Assembly (NCBI GenBank): GCA_015956445.1
Contig: WIUZ02000006.1
Coordinates: 310,001 to 374,000 of the forward strand
Direction: 5' to 3'
DNA from: Thelephora terrestris
Lineage: Eukaryota > Basidiomycota > Agaricomycetes > Thelephorales > Thelephoraceae
Length of the DNA stretch: 64,000 bases
The number at the start of each line of letters is the position of its first letter. Positions within the stretch are counted from its first letter, which is position 1. A program made the position numbers and the translations under genes. Below are positions 23,607 through 34,862 of this stretch, piece after piece. The notes beneath the pieces were generated by a model, which ran no database searches, had not been told where the DNA came from, and saw nothing but the letters and a program-made list of their open reading frames with translations.

Positions 23607-24654
23607 AAACTAGGGGGAGGTGAACAGCACGAGTTGCGATCGTCGACACACTGAGGGTGACGACGATGGGTGAGAACGTGGAGGTGTAGAGCAAGCGAGG
23701 GTCGGAACTTTCCGTTAAGCTCTCGTTGTTCAAACAAACAGCGCCTGTTGGGGCATTTCGTTGACTCACGCTCATTCAAGGAGTTCATTATCTGGAACGC
23801 ATGGGCATCGGACACCACCACCACCTCAGGCAGGCCCAGTCCATCGCTAGCTACCCAGTCACAGATGTTCCGCTGCTGTTATCCCTTTCTTGTGGATGAA
23901 GTGGCAAGTCACACCTTTTGTCTCTGAGCCCCGCCGCTCCTGCAAGTGCCCAGAATAACGAATGTTGAATTTGGATTGGATTCTTCCCTCGCCGGAAGGG
24001 ACCTCACGCGATATTACGAAGATAGACCCAACTTCTTCCGGGAACGGCCTCGGTATGATTCGAGTAGAGTCTCCTTATGTTGCCTATTCTCTGACCACGG
24101 CGCTCGCAGACAGCTAACGGGGCCCCAAGTTAAACCGTTACCAAGGCGGCTGTACGAAATATTGCACAATTCCCTACTTGAATTCCGGAGACGAGGTTGC
24201 TTCGTAAAAAAGCCACCAGCTTCAGGTAGGAATTTCGATCATTCCTCGATAGCAAGCCATGTTTTTAACTTCCTGACCAGGCGAAGACCTCGTCATTAGG
24301 TGACTGGTGCACCCCGACTGATGCCTGCCCAGCTTCAACTACACTAGGGCGTCACATTTTTGCCTAGGCTGCACCAAATATTGGTTACCAGCACTTATGG
24401 ATTCACTAGCGAATATAAAGAATATCTTTGATCCCCTACCCACCTGAGCCTAGAACACACCCGGATTAGGGCGATTCACACCCCAACTGAACCCTTTTCG
24501 CCAACTACACTTCCCGTTCAACACACAGCTGCCACCCACTCCCACGTTCTGGTATTCATGTGGTGTGTTTGACGATGTTTGACCAAGGTCAGCAATACAT
24601 TGAGTCGCCACGCCTGCTACCCGCCACGCCTCCTCCTTGAGTACGACCTCCATC
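23607..24654. other. Intergenic between divergent Ufo1-like and coiled-coil genes
   Basis: About 1.05 kb that should contain two promoters. ORFs up to 154 codons near 23360-23824 overlap the Ufo1-like first exon in other frames and look like shadows. No repeats recognised. Confidence 0.45.
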
Positions 24655-25807
24655 ATGTCTTCGGTTCACCCTCCATCCAACGCCTCTGCTATCAACTCAG
24701 ATGCCTCAGTCGGTGGATTTCTTGGCTGATTTGACAACTCTAAACTGAGACGGTTATCTAGACGTTTGCCGAGGGCATCGGCTTCCCCTCTGGATTTGTA
24801 CGCACCGAAGCAATGCGGATGCTTCAGCGCGAACAGGAGAAAGCCGTAGCGGTACTTGAGACGAGCCCGTTGCTCTCTTATCTGTTCTTCACCTACGTCA
24901 TCTCCGCTAAGGCGGCCCCTGATTCCCCCGTGTCGGATCAAAGCGAAGAGCTGTCCGCTCTGAAACTGCGATCGGAGAAATTGGAATCCGAGTTGGCTGC
25001 AACGCAAGTAGCTCTTGCGGAGGCGCACACCATGGTGGAATCCCTCCGTGAGGAAATTCAGAAGGTAAAAGTAGACATGGCCGAAGATCGCCTGAGGCAC
25101 GCGGCAGACATCGAGGAGAGGGAGGGAGAGAATGGAGATTTGCGCAGGGAAGCACAGAAGTACAAGGTAAGAAGGCACCATAAATCCTGCCCAGCCGTTG
25201 GTGACCTGATTTGGATTCGGCCTAGTCTGAAGGTGAGGCATTGCAGAAGATCACGGCCAACCAACAGCTCGAGATGGTTCGCGCGAAGCAACAGTCCACC
25301 GCTGAGAAGGCCCTGTTGCAAACCCGGCTCGATGAACTCCAGGCAAGTGTATGATCGTGATGATGTGATCAAGCACACCCGTCGGGAGCTGACCCAAAAC
25401 CAACACAGAGACGCTTCAATGATGTCTCCCGAAGACAAGAGGAGGGAGCGACTCCTACGATCGGTCCGCTCACAGAAAGTACGACTAGTAGAACGCCACA
25501 AAGCCCCGAAAGTCCCTCAACTCCCTTGTGGCGACCAGAATACACACCTCAACGGCCAGCATGGGGGGAGCCACCAACGGTACAACAGTTATTCAGCCCG
25601 GATGTGAGGCCGAGCGAACCCTCAACTTCGCAGATCCCTGCCTTGCCCGGTGATGCTCAAACACCCGACCCGTCTTCCCCCCTACGTCTCTCAAAGTCTC
25701 AAAAACTTAGAGCAAAGAGGGCTGCGAAAAAGCTGGCTCTGCAAGCGGCAGAGGAGGAGGCGGCGAGTCTTGCGACTCGCACGGAGGTCTTAACGGAAGC
25801 CTCTTAA
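24655..25807 (+). CDS. Coiled-coil protein of unknown function
   Basis: I do not recognise the family. The likely start is ATG at 24655 (MSSVHPPSNASAINSDAS). The second exon opens TFAEGIGFPSGFVRTEAMR. A central coiled coil has heptad-like Leu/Ala/Glu spacing (SALKLRSEKLESELAATQV, then VESLREEIQKVKVDMAEDRL), continuing after an intron with LQKITANQQLEMVRAKQQS. The C-terminal part is Pro/Ser/Thr-rich, ending in a basic-then-acidic helix (SKSQKLRAKRAAKKLALQAA). Introns: a possible one around 24851-24912 that would remove a short hydrophobic stretch; about 25166-25226 (GTAAGA...CCTAG); and a GC-AG intron at 25343-25408, needed to keep frame. About 300 residues. The first-exon junction uses a weak donor (GTCGGT) and is uncertain. 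Confidence 0.6.
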
Positions 25808-26721
25808 ACCATGGTGGTGATCTTTAACGCGTATTTCGGGCAATATACAATGTGTACAATTCCTCCACAACGTTTCAAAGTTTGAATGATTGCCGAATCC
25901 CTGCAGTCTCAGCGGCTTTCCCACGGTTGCTCATCTTCTCTTCTCTTCAGTAAACATTCTCGTTGTTCGCCCTGACCATTTGGCCGCACGCTATACCGGT
26001 GGTATTTTACACACAGACCCTCCTATCTTTCTCGGATTTTGCGACGAACTACGGGTGGCATGACTTACGGCAGTGGATGGCGCCGGAGCCGGATTTTTTT
26101 TTGACAGTTTCTCCCACCGGACCCTTCTGATCACCCCGCCGCGACGCTTGACCCTTGAAGGTAAATGTGTTACTGCCCGCCACCTTTCTCACCTTTGCAC
26201 CTTGAAAGTTGTCGAAGCACTTGTTGACGACTTATGGCGGGTCTCTGACGAGTGCCAGCTTTTACGAGCACCCACGTCGGCCAGCCTAGAGTCACGAGAA
26301 GGAGAATTTACTAGATTGATGTGTAATTTACTGATACATGAAACCTATAAATGTCGCAAAGTCCGTATTTTGAAGGAGCAGATGCCCCTACCTTATGCTC
26401 TCAGCCGCCAAACGGGCGCCCCCACAGCCCAACAAGGATGCGGACCTCGATTTCAGACAGCATACAATCCTTTTTAACTCCTCAACAGGGATAGAAGCAT
26501 TGTCTGCACCCAGGGCCGCAACATCGACTCCATCAAATTGCTCGAAACGATGCACGAAAAGGAAGACGTTCGTTGCTTGTTCTGGGATGGATGACGGATC
26601 CGCCTGCTGGAAGATCTCCGCCAGTCTATCACACGTCCGAGAAACAAGACAGGTATACTGGGCACTGCAGAACGATGTCTTGCCTTCAGAAAAAAGCAAA
26701 GGAGGAGATACAGTGCTCTAC
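25808..26721. other. Region between convergent genes, with one candidate exon
   Basis: Mostly without recognisable content. A minus-strand open frame at 26388-26699 (CDRLAEIFQQADPSSIPEQ, then VFLFVHRFEQFDGVDVAALG) reads like real protein and is preceded by a T-rich acceptor-like stretch. It could be a 3' exon of the membrane-protein gene to its right, but I could not find a donor that keeps phase, so I do not annotate it as CDS. Confidence 0.35.
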
Positions 26722-27845
26722 TCACTCCTGATTCTGATCATCCATTCCGTCGATGCACACTCCGATACTAACCGCAGCTATAGCGAGCAGTTCCGCTGCC
26801 ACAGACGGCCTCAGGGACTCCGTAGGGACGGAAATCGCCCAGCGGACCAACTCGCAAAACGCCCCGGATGTTTCGATTGTCTCCTCCCACGAAGTTTTAG
26901 GAGTGAAGGTGGATGCCACCTTCAATTCCTCGTTCAGCGACCCTCCAAAGATGTCGTAGCATGCAGAGAAAGGCTGTTGTGGAAGAAATGTTGGACCGTC
27001 GGTCTCATCAAACTTTTCGTAGGTATCGTGATTTCCGGTCTGTTCGTGCGATGAGGGGTATGGCCCGGTGGAGTAGCCTCGTTCACAGATTCTTCGTCTT
27101 GGGGTAAAAGAGGGGAAGAGGACCGCCAGCGTGTTGATTAAGACCCAACAAAGGATCAACAGTATTCCAGACGTGCCATTCGCAAAGGCTTCGCGCCCCA
27201 AAAAGCAGCAAATTGTGAGTAGGGGAAAGCAGGCGAGCGTTGGAGAGAGCATGACGGCAGAAAGGCTTCCAACCATGCACGACTTGAAACAGGAGGAGAG
27301 TTCGTTGGTCGTTCGGTAACTTTCTTTCGCGGATTGGCCATGTGGGACATGGAGGCGCCAAAATAAGGAGATGAGGCCACCTGTCGAGACAAGGAGCGCA
27401 TTCGACTCGAGGATGATACGGGCTGTGATGGATGTCAACATTCAAAGCAGATATAGATCGGGCTGGGAAGGGTACATACAAGACGTAAGTTTTGTCGTCA
27501 TCGCCAGGGTGAAGGATGTGGACAAGACGTTTGTCACAGCCTGAACGGTGGTGAGTACATTCCTTCCAGCAGCGGGCGGTCACTGGATCTGCTTACCACC
27601 AGCGTGCAATATCCAAGCAATCCCCAGGATGCTCGTGAGTCGCTCTCAAAAAGGTTGGGATACCAGTCGTGGAGAAGGGTGTGGTCGTCGGCAGTGGCGA
27701 GGACCCTAGCTCCCTCCAAGTCCTCTTCAGTACGTGAGCAGCGGTCGTGTATCCTGGTACGAACATCAGAAACGGGTGTGGCGAGCGAAAAAAGAAAATC
27801 AAAGTCGCGCACTGAAAACTCATCGTCCCGGATGGTGTTCGTCAA
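26722..27845 (-). CDS. Multi-pass membrane protein, unknown; possibly a degenerate member of a basidiomycete 7TM-like family
   Basis: Three exons fit in phase. Exon 1 (start 27845, MTNTIRDDEFSVRDFDFLF) ends RASWGLLGYCTLV. An intron (GTAAGC...TTCAG) leads to AVTNVLSTSFTLAMTTKLTS. A second intron (GTATGT...CACAG) leads to ARIILESNALLVSTGGLISL. Later hydrophobic segments are VGSLSAVMLSPTLACFPLL and GTSGILLILCWVLINTLAVL, followed by a soluble tail. The TNxLST and ILLESxAL spacing resembles uncharacterised multi-pass proteins common in agaricomycetes, but the first helices expected there are missing in this frame, while another frame of exon 1 (MSFQCATLIFFFRSPHPFLM) looks more membrane-like. Either my exon 1 is wrong or the gene is decaying. 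Confidence 0.45.
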
Positions 27846-28508
27846 AGAGGAGTGATGGAGAAGATCCTGGCGTTGAGAAAACCATCTCGACGTGCCGTTG
27901 TCTTTAAGGTACCCCCGCCACAGTGCCCCGTGCCAGCGCCTTCAAGTCGGTGGCTGATGCGATTGAAGGGCAATGTCAAATGTGTGGGCGTCTTCGGCAA
28001 GTTCCATCATCGTTTTGCGACTTCGAATGCCCTTGCCCTGAGATCATACACATAGACCACACAGCATAAACTAGGAAGCCCTGTCACCTACGCACCGCCA
28101 ACAACAATAGGAATTGCAAGGATTCATAACGCGGGTTGCAAATGATCCGTTGGTTCGGAAGGCGTTGGTGGACACCGCCAAGGAGTGGTCTCGAATCAAT
28201 GTAGGCTGTACATGCGACATCGGAAAGTTCAACGAACACACATGCTCGTCCTAGACTTAACTTAGGTAAACAGGCCCTGAGTACATCAGGATGATCTCGC
28301 CTGAGCCATCGTCCCCGGGGCAAGGGTAGTGGCTACCAGTGGCTACCCGGTCTCCTCGCTGATCCTTTGTCTCTCGGAATGTTCCGCCTAACCGGCAGCT
28401 GATTCCGAGCCCGTTAAAATCACATGACTCCATGTTTGAGAAAATGTCCCTTCGATTAAAAGACGCTGGCTTACCGCGGTTTCTGCCGACTTTGACCCTT
28501 CCTCCACG
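27846..28508. other. Divergent intergenic region upstream of the carnitine carrier
   Basis: 663 nt between divergent starts. A short imperfect tandem repeat (gtggctacc twice) occurs near 28328-28346. No gene or clear promoter element recognised. Confidence 0.5.
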
Positions 28509-29857
28509 ATGGTAAGCCACCCGCCGTTCGCGTTTTGTTACGTGAACGTGTAAAGTTGGCTCACGAGTTTTGTGCAGAGCGCCGATCAAAGCCCGGTCGA
28601 GAGCAAGCCAGCGACCACGAGCGGATCCTCGTCAACGAAGGAATCCATCAAGTCGTTCCTTGCCGGAGGAGCCGGAGGAGTTTCTGCGGTTCTCGTAGGT
28701 TAGTCGATTGCTGTTTGGACCCTGGGAGCGTTCAGGTGAGGATCGTCGTAACGCTTATCCGCGTGTCGCGCGTGCAGGGCACCCATTCGATTTGACAAAG
28801 ACTAGACTACAAACGGCGCAGCCCGGGGTGTACACCGGTGCTATCGATGTAGTGAAGAAGGCCTTGGCCAAAGATGGCCCGAGAGGGTACGCGATTGTAT
28901 GATGTCGACGCTCGAAATGAAATGCTGACCATCTGTATGTAGCCTCTACCGCGGTGTAGTTCCACCGCTGCTGGGTGTCTCCCCCATGTTCGCCGTTTCC
29001 TTCTGGGTCCGTGGAAAGCAATCGCGCTTGATGGGCAATATCGCTGATGTTTTCCCTTCTCTAGGCTTATGACATGTCGAAACTCTTGATCCTTGCTGCT
29101 ACTCCCAACAGGCAAGACTCTGGACTTTCCACGTTGGAGATTGCTGCCGCTGGTGCCATGTCAGCAATTCCGACCACGTTGGTCGCGGCTCCTGTCGAGC
29201 GGGCAAAGGTCTTGCTCCAAGTACAAGGGCAAGGGGGGAGGTCGACGCAGTACAAAGGAGTCTTTGACGTTTTAAGGCACCTCTACAAGGAGGGGGGAAT
29301 TAGGAGCGTGTTCCGGGGTTCGGTAGCTACGGTCATTCGAGACGGGCCCGGGAGTGCAGCGTTCGTGACCTTGTTTGATCTTGCGCATATATTGACGTCA
29401 TTGTGGCTACAGATACTTTGCTGCATATGAAGTCACAAAGAAGTGGTTAACGCCAGCGGATTCAAAAGACCTCAGCCTGAGCGCTGTTATCTTCGCTGGA
29501 GGTACCGCTGGTGTGGCGATGTGGACTATTGCTATTCCTCCGGATGTGGGTATTTTGCTGAGTGGACCCTCCACACCCTCGCTGATGTGTTTGTGCGTTA
29601 GGTGATCAAATCTAGAATCCAGTCGGCGGCGACAGGGACTTACTCCGGTTTTCTAGACTGTGCGAGGAAGACGATTGCCACTGATGGTGTGAAAGCGTTG
29701 TGGAGGGGTCTCGGGCCCGCTATGGCTCGGGCCTTCCCTGCTAACGCCGCTACCTTCGTGAGTTTGAGTGGTCCGGTCCGCGAGCCTTTTTAATCTGATG
29801 CATGTTTTCAAGCTTGGTGTGGAGTTGGCCAAAGACTTCTTGGAGAAGGCCCTCTAA
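28509..29857 (+). CDS. CRC1: Mitochondrial carnitine/acylcarnitine carrier (SLC25 family)
   Basis: An inner-membrane exchanger bringing acylcarnitines into mitochondria. Three mitochondrial-carrier repeats are present, each with the PxD/ExxK signature: GHPFDLTKTRLQTAQPG, AAPVERAKVLLQVQGQGG and AIPPDVIKSRIQSA. The downstream G-box elements (GPRGLYRGVVPPLLGVSP, IRSVFRGSVATVIRDGPG, VKALWRGLGPAMARAFPAN) are present. The PVER form of the second signature fits carnitine carriers. The start codon at 28509-28511 is followed at once by an intron (28512-28577), and coding resumes SADQSPVESKPATTSG, then IKSFLAGGAGGVSAVLV. At least seven introns; those after AVLV, GPRG and the one before AYDMSK check for phase. 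About 300 residues, full length. The gene symbol follows the yeast orthologue name and is inferred. Confidence 0.9.
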
Positions 29858-30077
29858 TCTATGATTTACTGCTGATAATACCAACTCATCATGACTATGG
29901 CATCTGGCTGCTCCGGAATACCCTACTAAAGTTACATTTTGAGAGACTAACATGATGTGTGGGTCGTACAAATGAGGTGTGTGAGACGAGAATGACAAAA
30001 TTAGTAACAAGGTGTACCGTATGTGAGGCAGGTGGTGAGAAACAAAATGAGGTGATGTGAGTCCGGGCCAAGGAATA

Positions 30078-30696
30078 TCAATGATCAAAAAGAGATGATT
30101 CGTCACCGGAAACCGAAGAAACAAGTTTGGTGGTCCCGATGGCATATTCTCCCAGCTCCCCCCAGGAGTCCACTGGATGGGGATGAGGCATGACGACAAG
30201 CGCGGCGACGTCATACGTCTGAAACACGTCCTCTCGAACAGGCGCCTCGGCTTTGTCAACCTCTTTGTCCTGACTGCGTAATGAGTGATGCGTCCGCAGG
30301 ACACTGGGAGCGGGTGACGAAGCAGAGGTAGCTGCATGTGATTTGGATTCTAAGCGCACTGCCATTGGCTAGATAAGCATCAGCTCGTGATCCACCCCCA
30401 CTAGAGAAGCTGCAGCAACTCACGAGAATATACTCGAACCTGGGTTCGTGCAGCTCTAAGCCGGGTTTGACATATACGTCGAATAGCTTGGGTTCCACCT
30501 GCTGTATATATCCCCCATAAACGACTCCCGAAGCGTGGGGCAATCGTTGATCGAGAAACCTTGATCGTCGTCTGTAGTATCGGAGGGCGATGATAAAGGA
30601 AATGGGGAAAATCACGGTGCTGAGGAGTGCGGCACCGCCAAGGACCACATAGACCACTGGGAAGGTAGTACCGCCCTCAGTAGATGGTGTTGCCAT
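30078..30696 (-). CDS. Small single-pass membrane protein, unknown function
   Basis: The start MATPSTEGGTTFP (30696) is followed by one strong transmembrane segment, VVYVVLGGAALLSTVIFPIS, and a basic stop-transfer stretch (RYYRRRSRFLDQR), predicting N-out/C-in. The cytosolic part contains YGGYIQQVEPKLFDVYVKPG and HEPRFEYIL. One intron (GTGAGT...TCTAG, phase 0) joins this to a Ser/His/Asp-rich tail ending VSSVSGDESSLFDH. About 185 residues. An upstream in-frame Met (30780) would add a Pro-rich stretch before the membrane segment. I do not recognise a named family. It lies tail-to-tail with the carnitine carrier, 220 nt away. Confidence 0.65.
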
Positions 30697-31352
30697 GGTC
30701 GTGTTGTACAAGACGAGCGAGGGAGGATGTGCTGGATTGTTGCAAGGATGGAAGATACCACCATCCGAGGGTGGGGTCAAAAGGGGAGTAATAAACGAGC
30801 GGATTATAAACGGATGAGGCTTATATGTGGTGGTGTCGGAGACTTTACCCGCACGTGAGAGCGGGAAGTTGCTTGAAGTTTAGAGCCTCGGGCGTTCGGA
30901 GCGCGCCTATATATATCGGGTGTGGAGTCGAAGTTGTTCCCTCATTTAGGATCGATCTAGTGAGCATGTGCGGGATCCTGGTTTGCTAATTGCCTCTGGT
31001 GGGTGCTCGACGCGGACGAATGGACAGCGTTATTATCCAGGACATCGAGGCTTCAGCTCGACACAGGACAGATCACGGGTTACAAGGCGAGGTTGGAGAT
31101 GCCGCCGCAGCAAGAGCTGACCCTGAGCGGGTACCGCGGGCCTGGTTCCGGTCTGACAGCAAGAAATTCCTGACAGTGGGGTTTCGACAAACCGAACACG
31201 CAAAATTTGCAGGTAGGTGCAGGGCGAGCGGTGTTTCCGTTTAGTTGGAAGCTTGACGTCCGCCAGGTAGGGGTTGGCGTGGATGTACAAACAGTGGATG
31301 GACTCGGCCATCTTCCCGGCCGATCGATCGCTCGGACTTGGTGCCGGTGCCG

Positions 31353-31883
31353 ATGAGCGATACACCGAAAATTCAAGATATTTCTTCCAGCCTTAAAGCT
31401 GACGCTCGCGACATCTCTGCTGCGGGGTGCGAGATGGGGTTCCGCAATATGGCATCAGATCGGTTTGAGTTTCATCCCTGGCGCTGGCCAGAGCCCCGGA
31501 AACACGAGGTCATGACGGAGCTGCCAGTGAATGGTGGATATTGGGTACTTGTAATAGGGAGCACCAGCCCTGGGCCGAGATACTTATTTGGTTTCCGCTT
31601 GCTGTGGTCAGACTTGTCTCCGCGGGAGCAAATCATTAAAAGTTTGGGGCGTGCTAAATTGACCTATGACGTCGACCGGCGTGACGGACCTGTGATGTCG
31701 ACGAGGATTAATCGAGAACCGTGGTTTGCACCCAACGGCCAGATGAGAATAAGTACCCTCGCGGTAATCAGACGAGAGCACCCTCGCAGTTATCCGCCAC
31801 CCCCGCTCGAACTCTCCACCACCACGATCCAAGCTCGCGGGAGGCCTGCATACATTCAAACCTGTAGCATCGCAACACTGTAG
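31353..31883 (+). CDS. Hypothetical protein, doubtful
   Basis: An intronless 176-codon frame. Composition is ordinary for a protein in its first two thirds (KHEVMTELPVNGGYWVLVIG), then becomes Arg/Pro-rich. TATATATAT lies about 440 nt upstream. No motif, signal or membrane segment is recognised. Listed only because it is the longest frame in a gene-free 1.3 kb. Confidence 0.22.
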   Translation: MSDTPKIQDISSSLKADARDISAAGCEMGFRNMASDRFEFHPWRWPEPRKHEVMTELPVNGGYWVLVIGSTSPGPRYLFGFRLLWSDLSPREQIIKSLGRAKLTYDVDRRDGPVMSTRINREPWFAPNGQMRISTLAVIRREHPRSYPPPPLELSTTTIQARGRPAYIQTCSIATL

Positions 31884-31977
31884 CTCACTTGCGTGCGCCC
31901 AAGTATACACCGCTCACGCCGTGCACGATGGACATCCTCCGGTCGTCCTTTCACTTCGGCGTCAATTCACCTAGCAG

Positions 31978-31984
31978 TATAAAG
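31978..31984 (+). promoter_or_regulatory. TATA-like box of the 32029 gene
   Basis: TATAAAG 45-51 nt upstream of the start codon at 32029, suggesting a very short 5' UTR; the leader after it is pyrimidine-rich (acaactttctcacccttccc). Confidence 0.45.
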
Positions 31985-32028
31985 ACTGGGTAACAACTTT
32001 CTCACCCTTCCCCATTACCTCACCCACC

Positions 32029-34862
32029 ATGTGCATCAACTGCGTTATTCGGCAGGAGAAAGAGGAAGATGAAAAGTACGTCCGTATCTGATATCCGTAG
32101 TCTCGAACTAATCGCGACTTGTTTCTTTTGCTTAGCAGGCGGCATGGGTCAAATGGATCGCCAGGGGATGTGGAGATGGCTCGAGAGGTTCTCCCTGAGG
32201 ATGAGGGAAAGATGCAAGTGGTTGAGCCTCCGCCGGAATCCGACCCATCTGCCCGCGATGAATTCCACCAAGCGTATGTCAAGAAGCTGCAAGATTTCGG
32301 CAACGGCGTCGAGAGCCTTTCGAGAACTATGGACTCCGTATCCTATCTGGTGAGTGATAGCATCCCCATAACCGAGCCCTGACTCAAACCCTTCTCTCAC
32401 CAAGGCTTTGTTCGCCTCGGGTGTCATCATACTACTCGTCGATTGCGAAACTGAGCCTTGCTCAGCAAGTGCGTCCTTGCCTTATGTCGACGTAATACTC
32501 TCACCACTCTTACTCATAATTCGTAATCAGGATCCTACGGCATCTCAGCTGCCGTGGTCGCCATTTCGCTATCGCTGTTCACAAAACAGTACCTGAGATA
32601 CCGTTCTCTACAACAACACCGCCGTTTGTCAACCACCAACAAGCCTGATTCTTCGACCGCGTTGACGTCGCTCACTGGAGGAGGTGTTCCCCTCGTGGCG
32701 TTGGCGCTCTTATCCCCTTTCCTACTTTCCCAAATTTTATCCAAAACCGGGCTAAACTTCCAAGTGATCTCTGTTGTTGTTTCCGCATTTTTGACCCTCG
32801 GATTCATATTGGCGCGGGGCCCAGCGTTGCTTCATACCCTTCTTACCAGATCCTCCCATTCTCGGATCCCCTCTCGTGCTCCACGGCATTTGCCACCAAC
32901 CCCTTCACGCCTTTCCAAAAAGGAGGCCGTATCGTTTAGCAGCGCTCCTGGTGGTGGAGAGACACAGGAATCGACCGCTTCACTCACCGTCACGCCCGTC
33001 CTCGATCCCGTCGGGGTCGATCATCAGGGAAATCTTGTGGACGCTCGACGTATCGCATGGATGCTTGAGAGGCCTTCGGATCCAGGGACGATTTCCGCAA
33101 TCCTCAGGTTTATTCTCGAGGTTTTCTGGACCCCGCATCACCTCCAAGATACCGATTCAGCGAACTCTCCCTTGCTTCGATCCTATGAGCTTCTCTCTGA
33201 GGCGTTCGACAAGGATTACGCTACGCAACCGGTACTCCTTAGGGCGATGAGAGGTCAAGCCTTCGCAGCTGCAAAGGCCTTCATCCACATTTTCACCCAA
33301 GGTGACTACACCTCGGACGATCCCATCATCGCTACGCTTCGGGAACGACATATCCCCCTCGGTACAAGTCCATCGCTCAAGGATGACGCCGACTTGAGAT
33401 CCGTCATCGGGATCGTTGACGACTTCCTTGGGTTCAGTAAACCGCTACAGTGGTCCGAGTTGCAGCTCGCGTCGTCACACCGGCTTTGGCTGAGCCACAT
33501 CCTGCTTTCCAGAGCGTGGTATGCTACAAAGCGCGGGGCATATATCCCCGATTTCATCACCGGCTTTGTCAAACATTCGTTGAGCTCTGACCCTCGGCCT
33601 CGGCTCGCCGTCGTCACCGATTGTGTTCTTGTCGTTGGTCTCACCGTTGGCCACCCGCTACACGAGGCTGACCTCCTTATTTGGGAAAAGACGTACGCTT
33701 CTACTTTTTTACCCTTGATTTGTCCAACTGAGCACATCAATTCAGCCAAGAACTCCCTACAATCCTCCAAAAGGTTTCTGACAAGTTGAAAGTCGCCTTT
33801 GGACCGTCCTCGACGCGTGCGGAGATCGAATACGGTTTCAGAGCACTGGGACTCTTTAGCCCCCTTTGTTTGCATCCTGTCGCGGATGGATGCCAGGTCC
33901 TTTTCAATGCGGTCATGCAGTCAGTCCACCTCACTGGGGAAACAAAATGGAAAGCCGCTCGCCTCGCTCTTCATGGCGCGTACAAGTGGGATCTATACAT
34001 GCCTCTGCTTGGCGATGCAAAGGACGTCGTAACCTTCTTCGAACATATCCTGGAATTTCCCTTTCCTGATGAGGAACAAGACATGGCACTCGAGAGTGTG
34101 TACCGTGCTCTCGCTTACGCGTCGAAGCGTGAAATCCTGGACCAGTACGACATGAAGAAGAGGTTGATAGTGGATGGTACCGTTGCCGCGTTCACTCACC
34201 AGAAATCGTTCCAGCTTTGGAAAGCCATCTTTTTCTTCCTCGATATGGTCGAAGGGCAGTGGTTCAGTTCGGAAGTGGAGGTTATGAATGAGCAGAAGAG
34301 GAGGGAATTGATTCAGAAGCTCGCGGACAACATAGAGCATATCGAACCGACGGTGGACGTCTTATGCGCCATTCTCGGCATCCTTTTTGGTATGGCCGAC
34401 TCACCGCTGTGGCGACCTCACATTCCGATCAGGCTGTGGTCAGTGTTGGGAGGTTTCCCCGCTCTACCTGAGACAACGCCGTCGTTCGTCAGGTGTCGCA
34501 ACAACCCGGATGTGATCGACGGACTTTTGGCTTACGAAGAGAAGTCGGTGGTGAAGTTTTGGATGGGGATCTTGTGGAGAGATTGGGTTGATCTGAGGCC
34601 GGAGGTTCAGGCGAGACTGGTGGAGGTGACGAGGGAGGTCGTCGGTCCCGGTGCTGAAGATCACGCGTTGATCTCTGCTGCCATCATCGGGACGCACCAG
34701 CAACTGACCCAGCAAATGGAGAGGTTCCAGCCTTGGTCAATCGAGGAGGAAGCTTTGGGATGTCGGGCTCAGCTTGAAAAGCTCGAACAGGGTCGATTGA
34801 AGCTTGAAGGCATCTTGGTCGGGACCTCTGGCAAGGGATTACCTCGATTACCTCAACGATGA
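32029..34862 (+). CDS. Large protein with N-terminal membrane segments, family not recognised
   Basis: The start is MCINCVIRQEKEEDEK (32029), then an intron, an acidic region (MQVVEPPPESDPSARDEFHQ), a short helix ending ESLSRTMDSVSYL, and a first membrane-like segment (ALFASGVIILLVDC). After another intron come GISAAVVAISLSLFTKQYL, GGVPLVALALLSPFLLSQI and ISVVVSAFLTLGFILARG, giving three to four predicted helices. About 650 soluble, mostly helical residues follow. Splice phases check for the first intron (AA|C AGG), the third (A|GA TCC) and the last (AC|C CAA, giving WEKTQELPTILQKVSDKLK). About 830 residues. There are no enzymatic motifs. It looks like one of the membrane-anchored proteins of unknown function seen in agaricomycetes, but I cannot name a Pfam family. 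Confidence 0.7.

Larger units (their letters stand above)
30697..32028. other. Divergent intergenic region, 1.33 kb, with one doubtful ORF
   Basis: Contains TATATATAT at 30908-30916 and the TATAAAG box of the next gene. A 176-codon open frame at 31353-31883 (MSDTPKIQDISSSLKADARD start, FHPWRWPEP and GYWVLVIGSTSPGPRYLFG inside) has no domain I know. It may be a small gene or chance. Confidence 0.4.
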
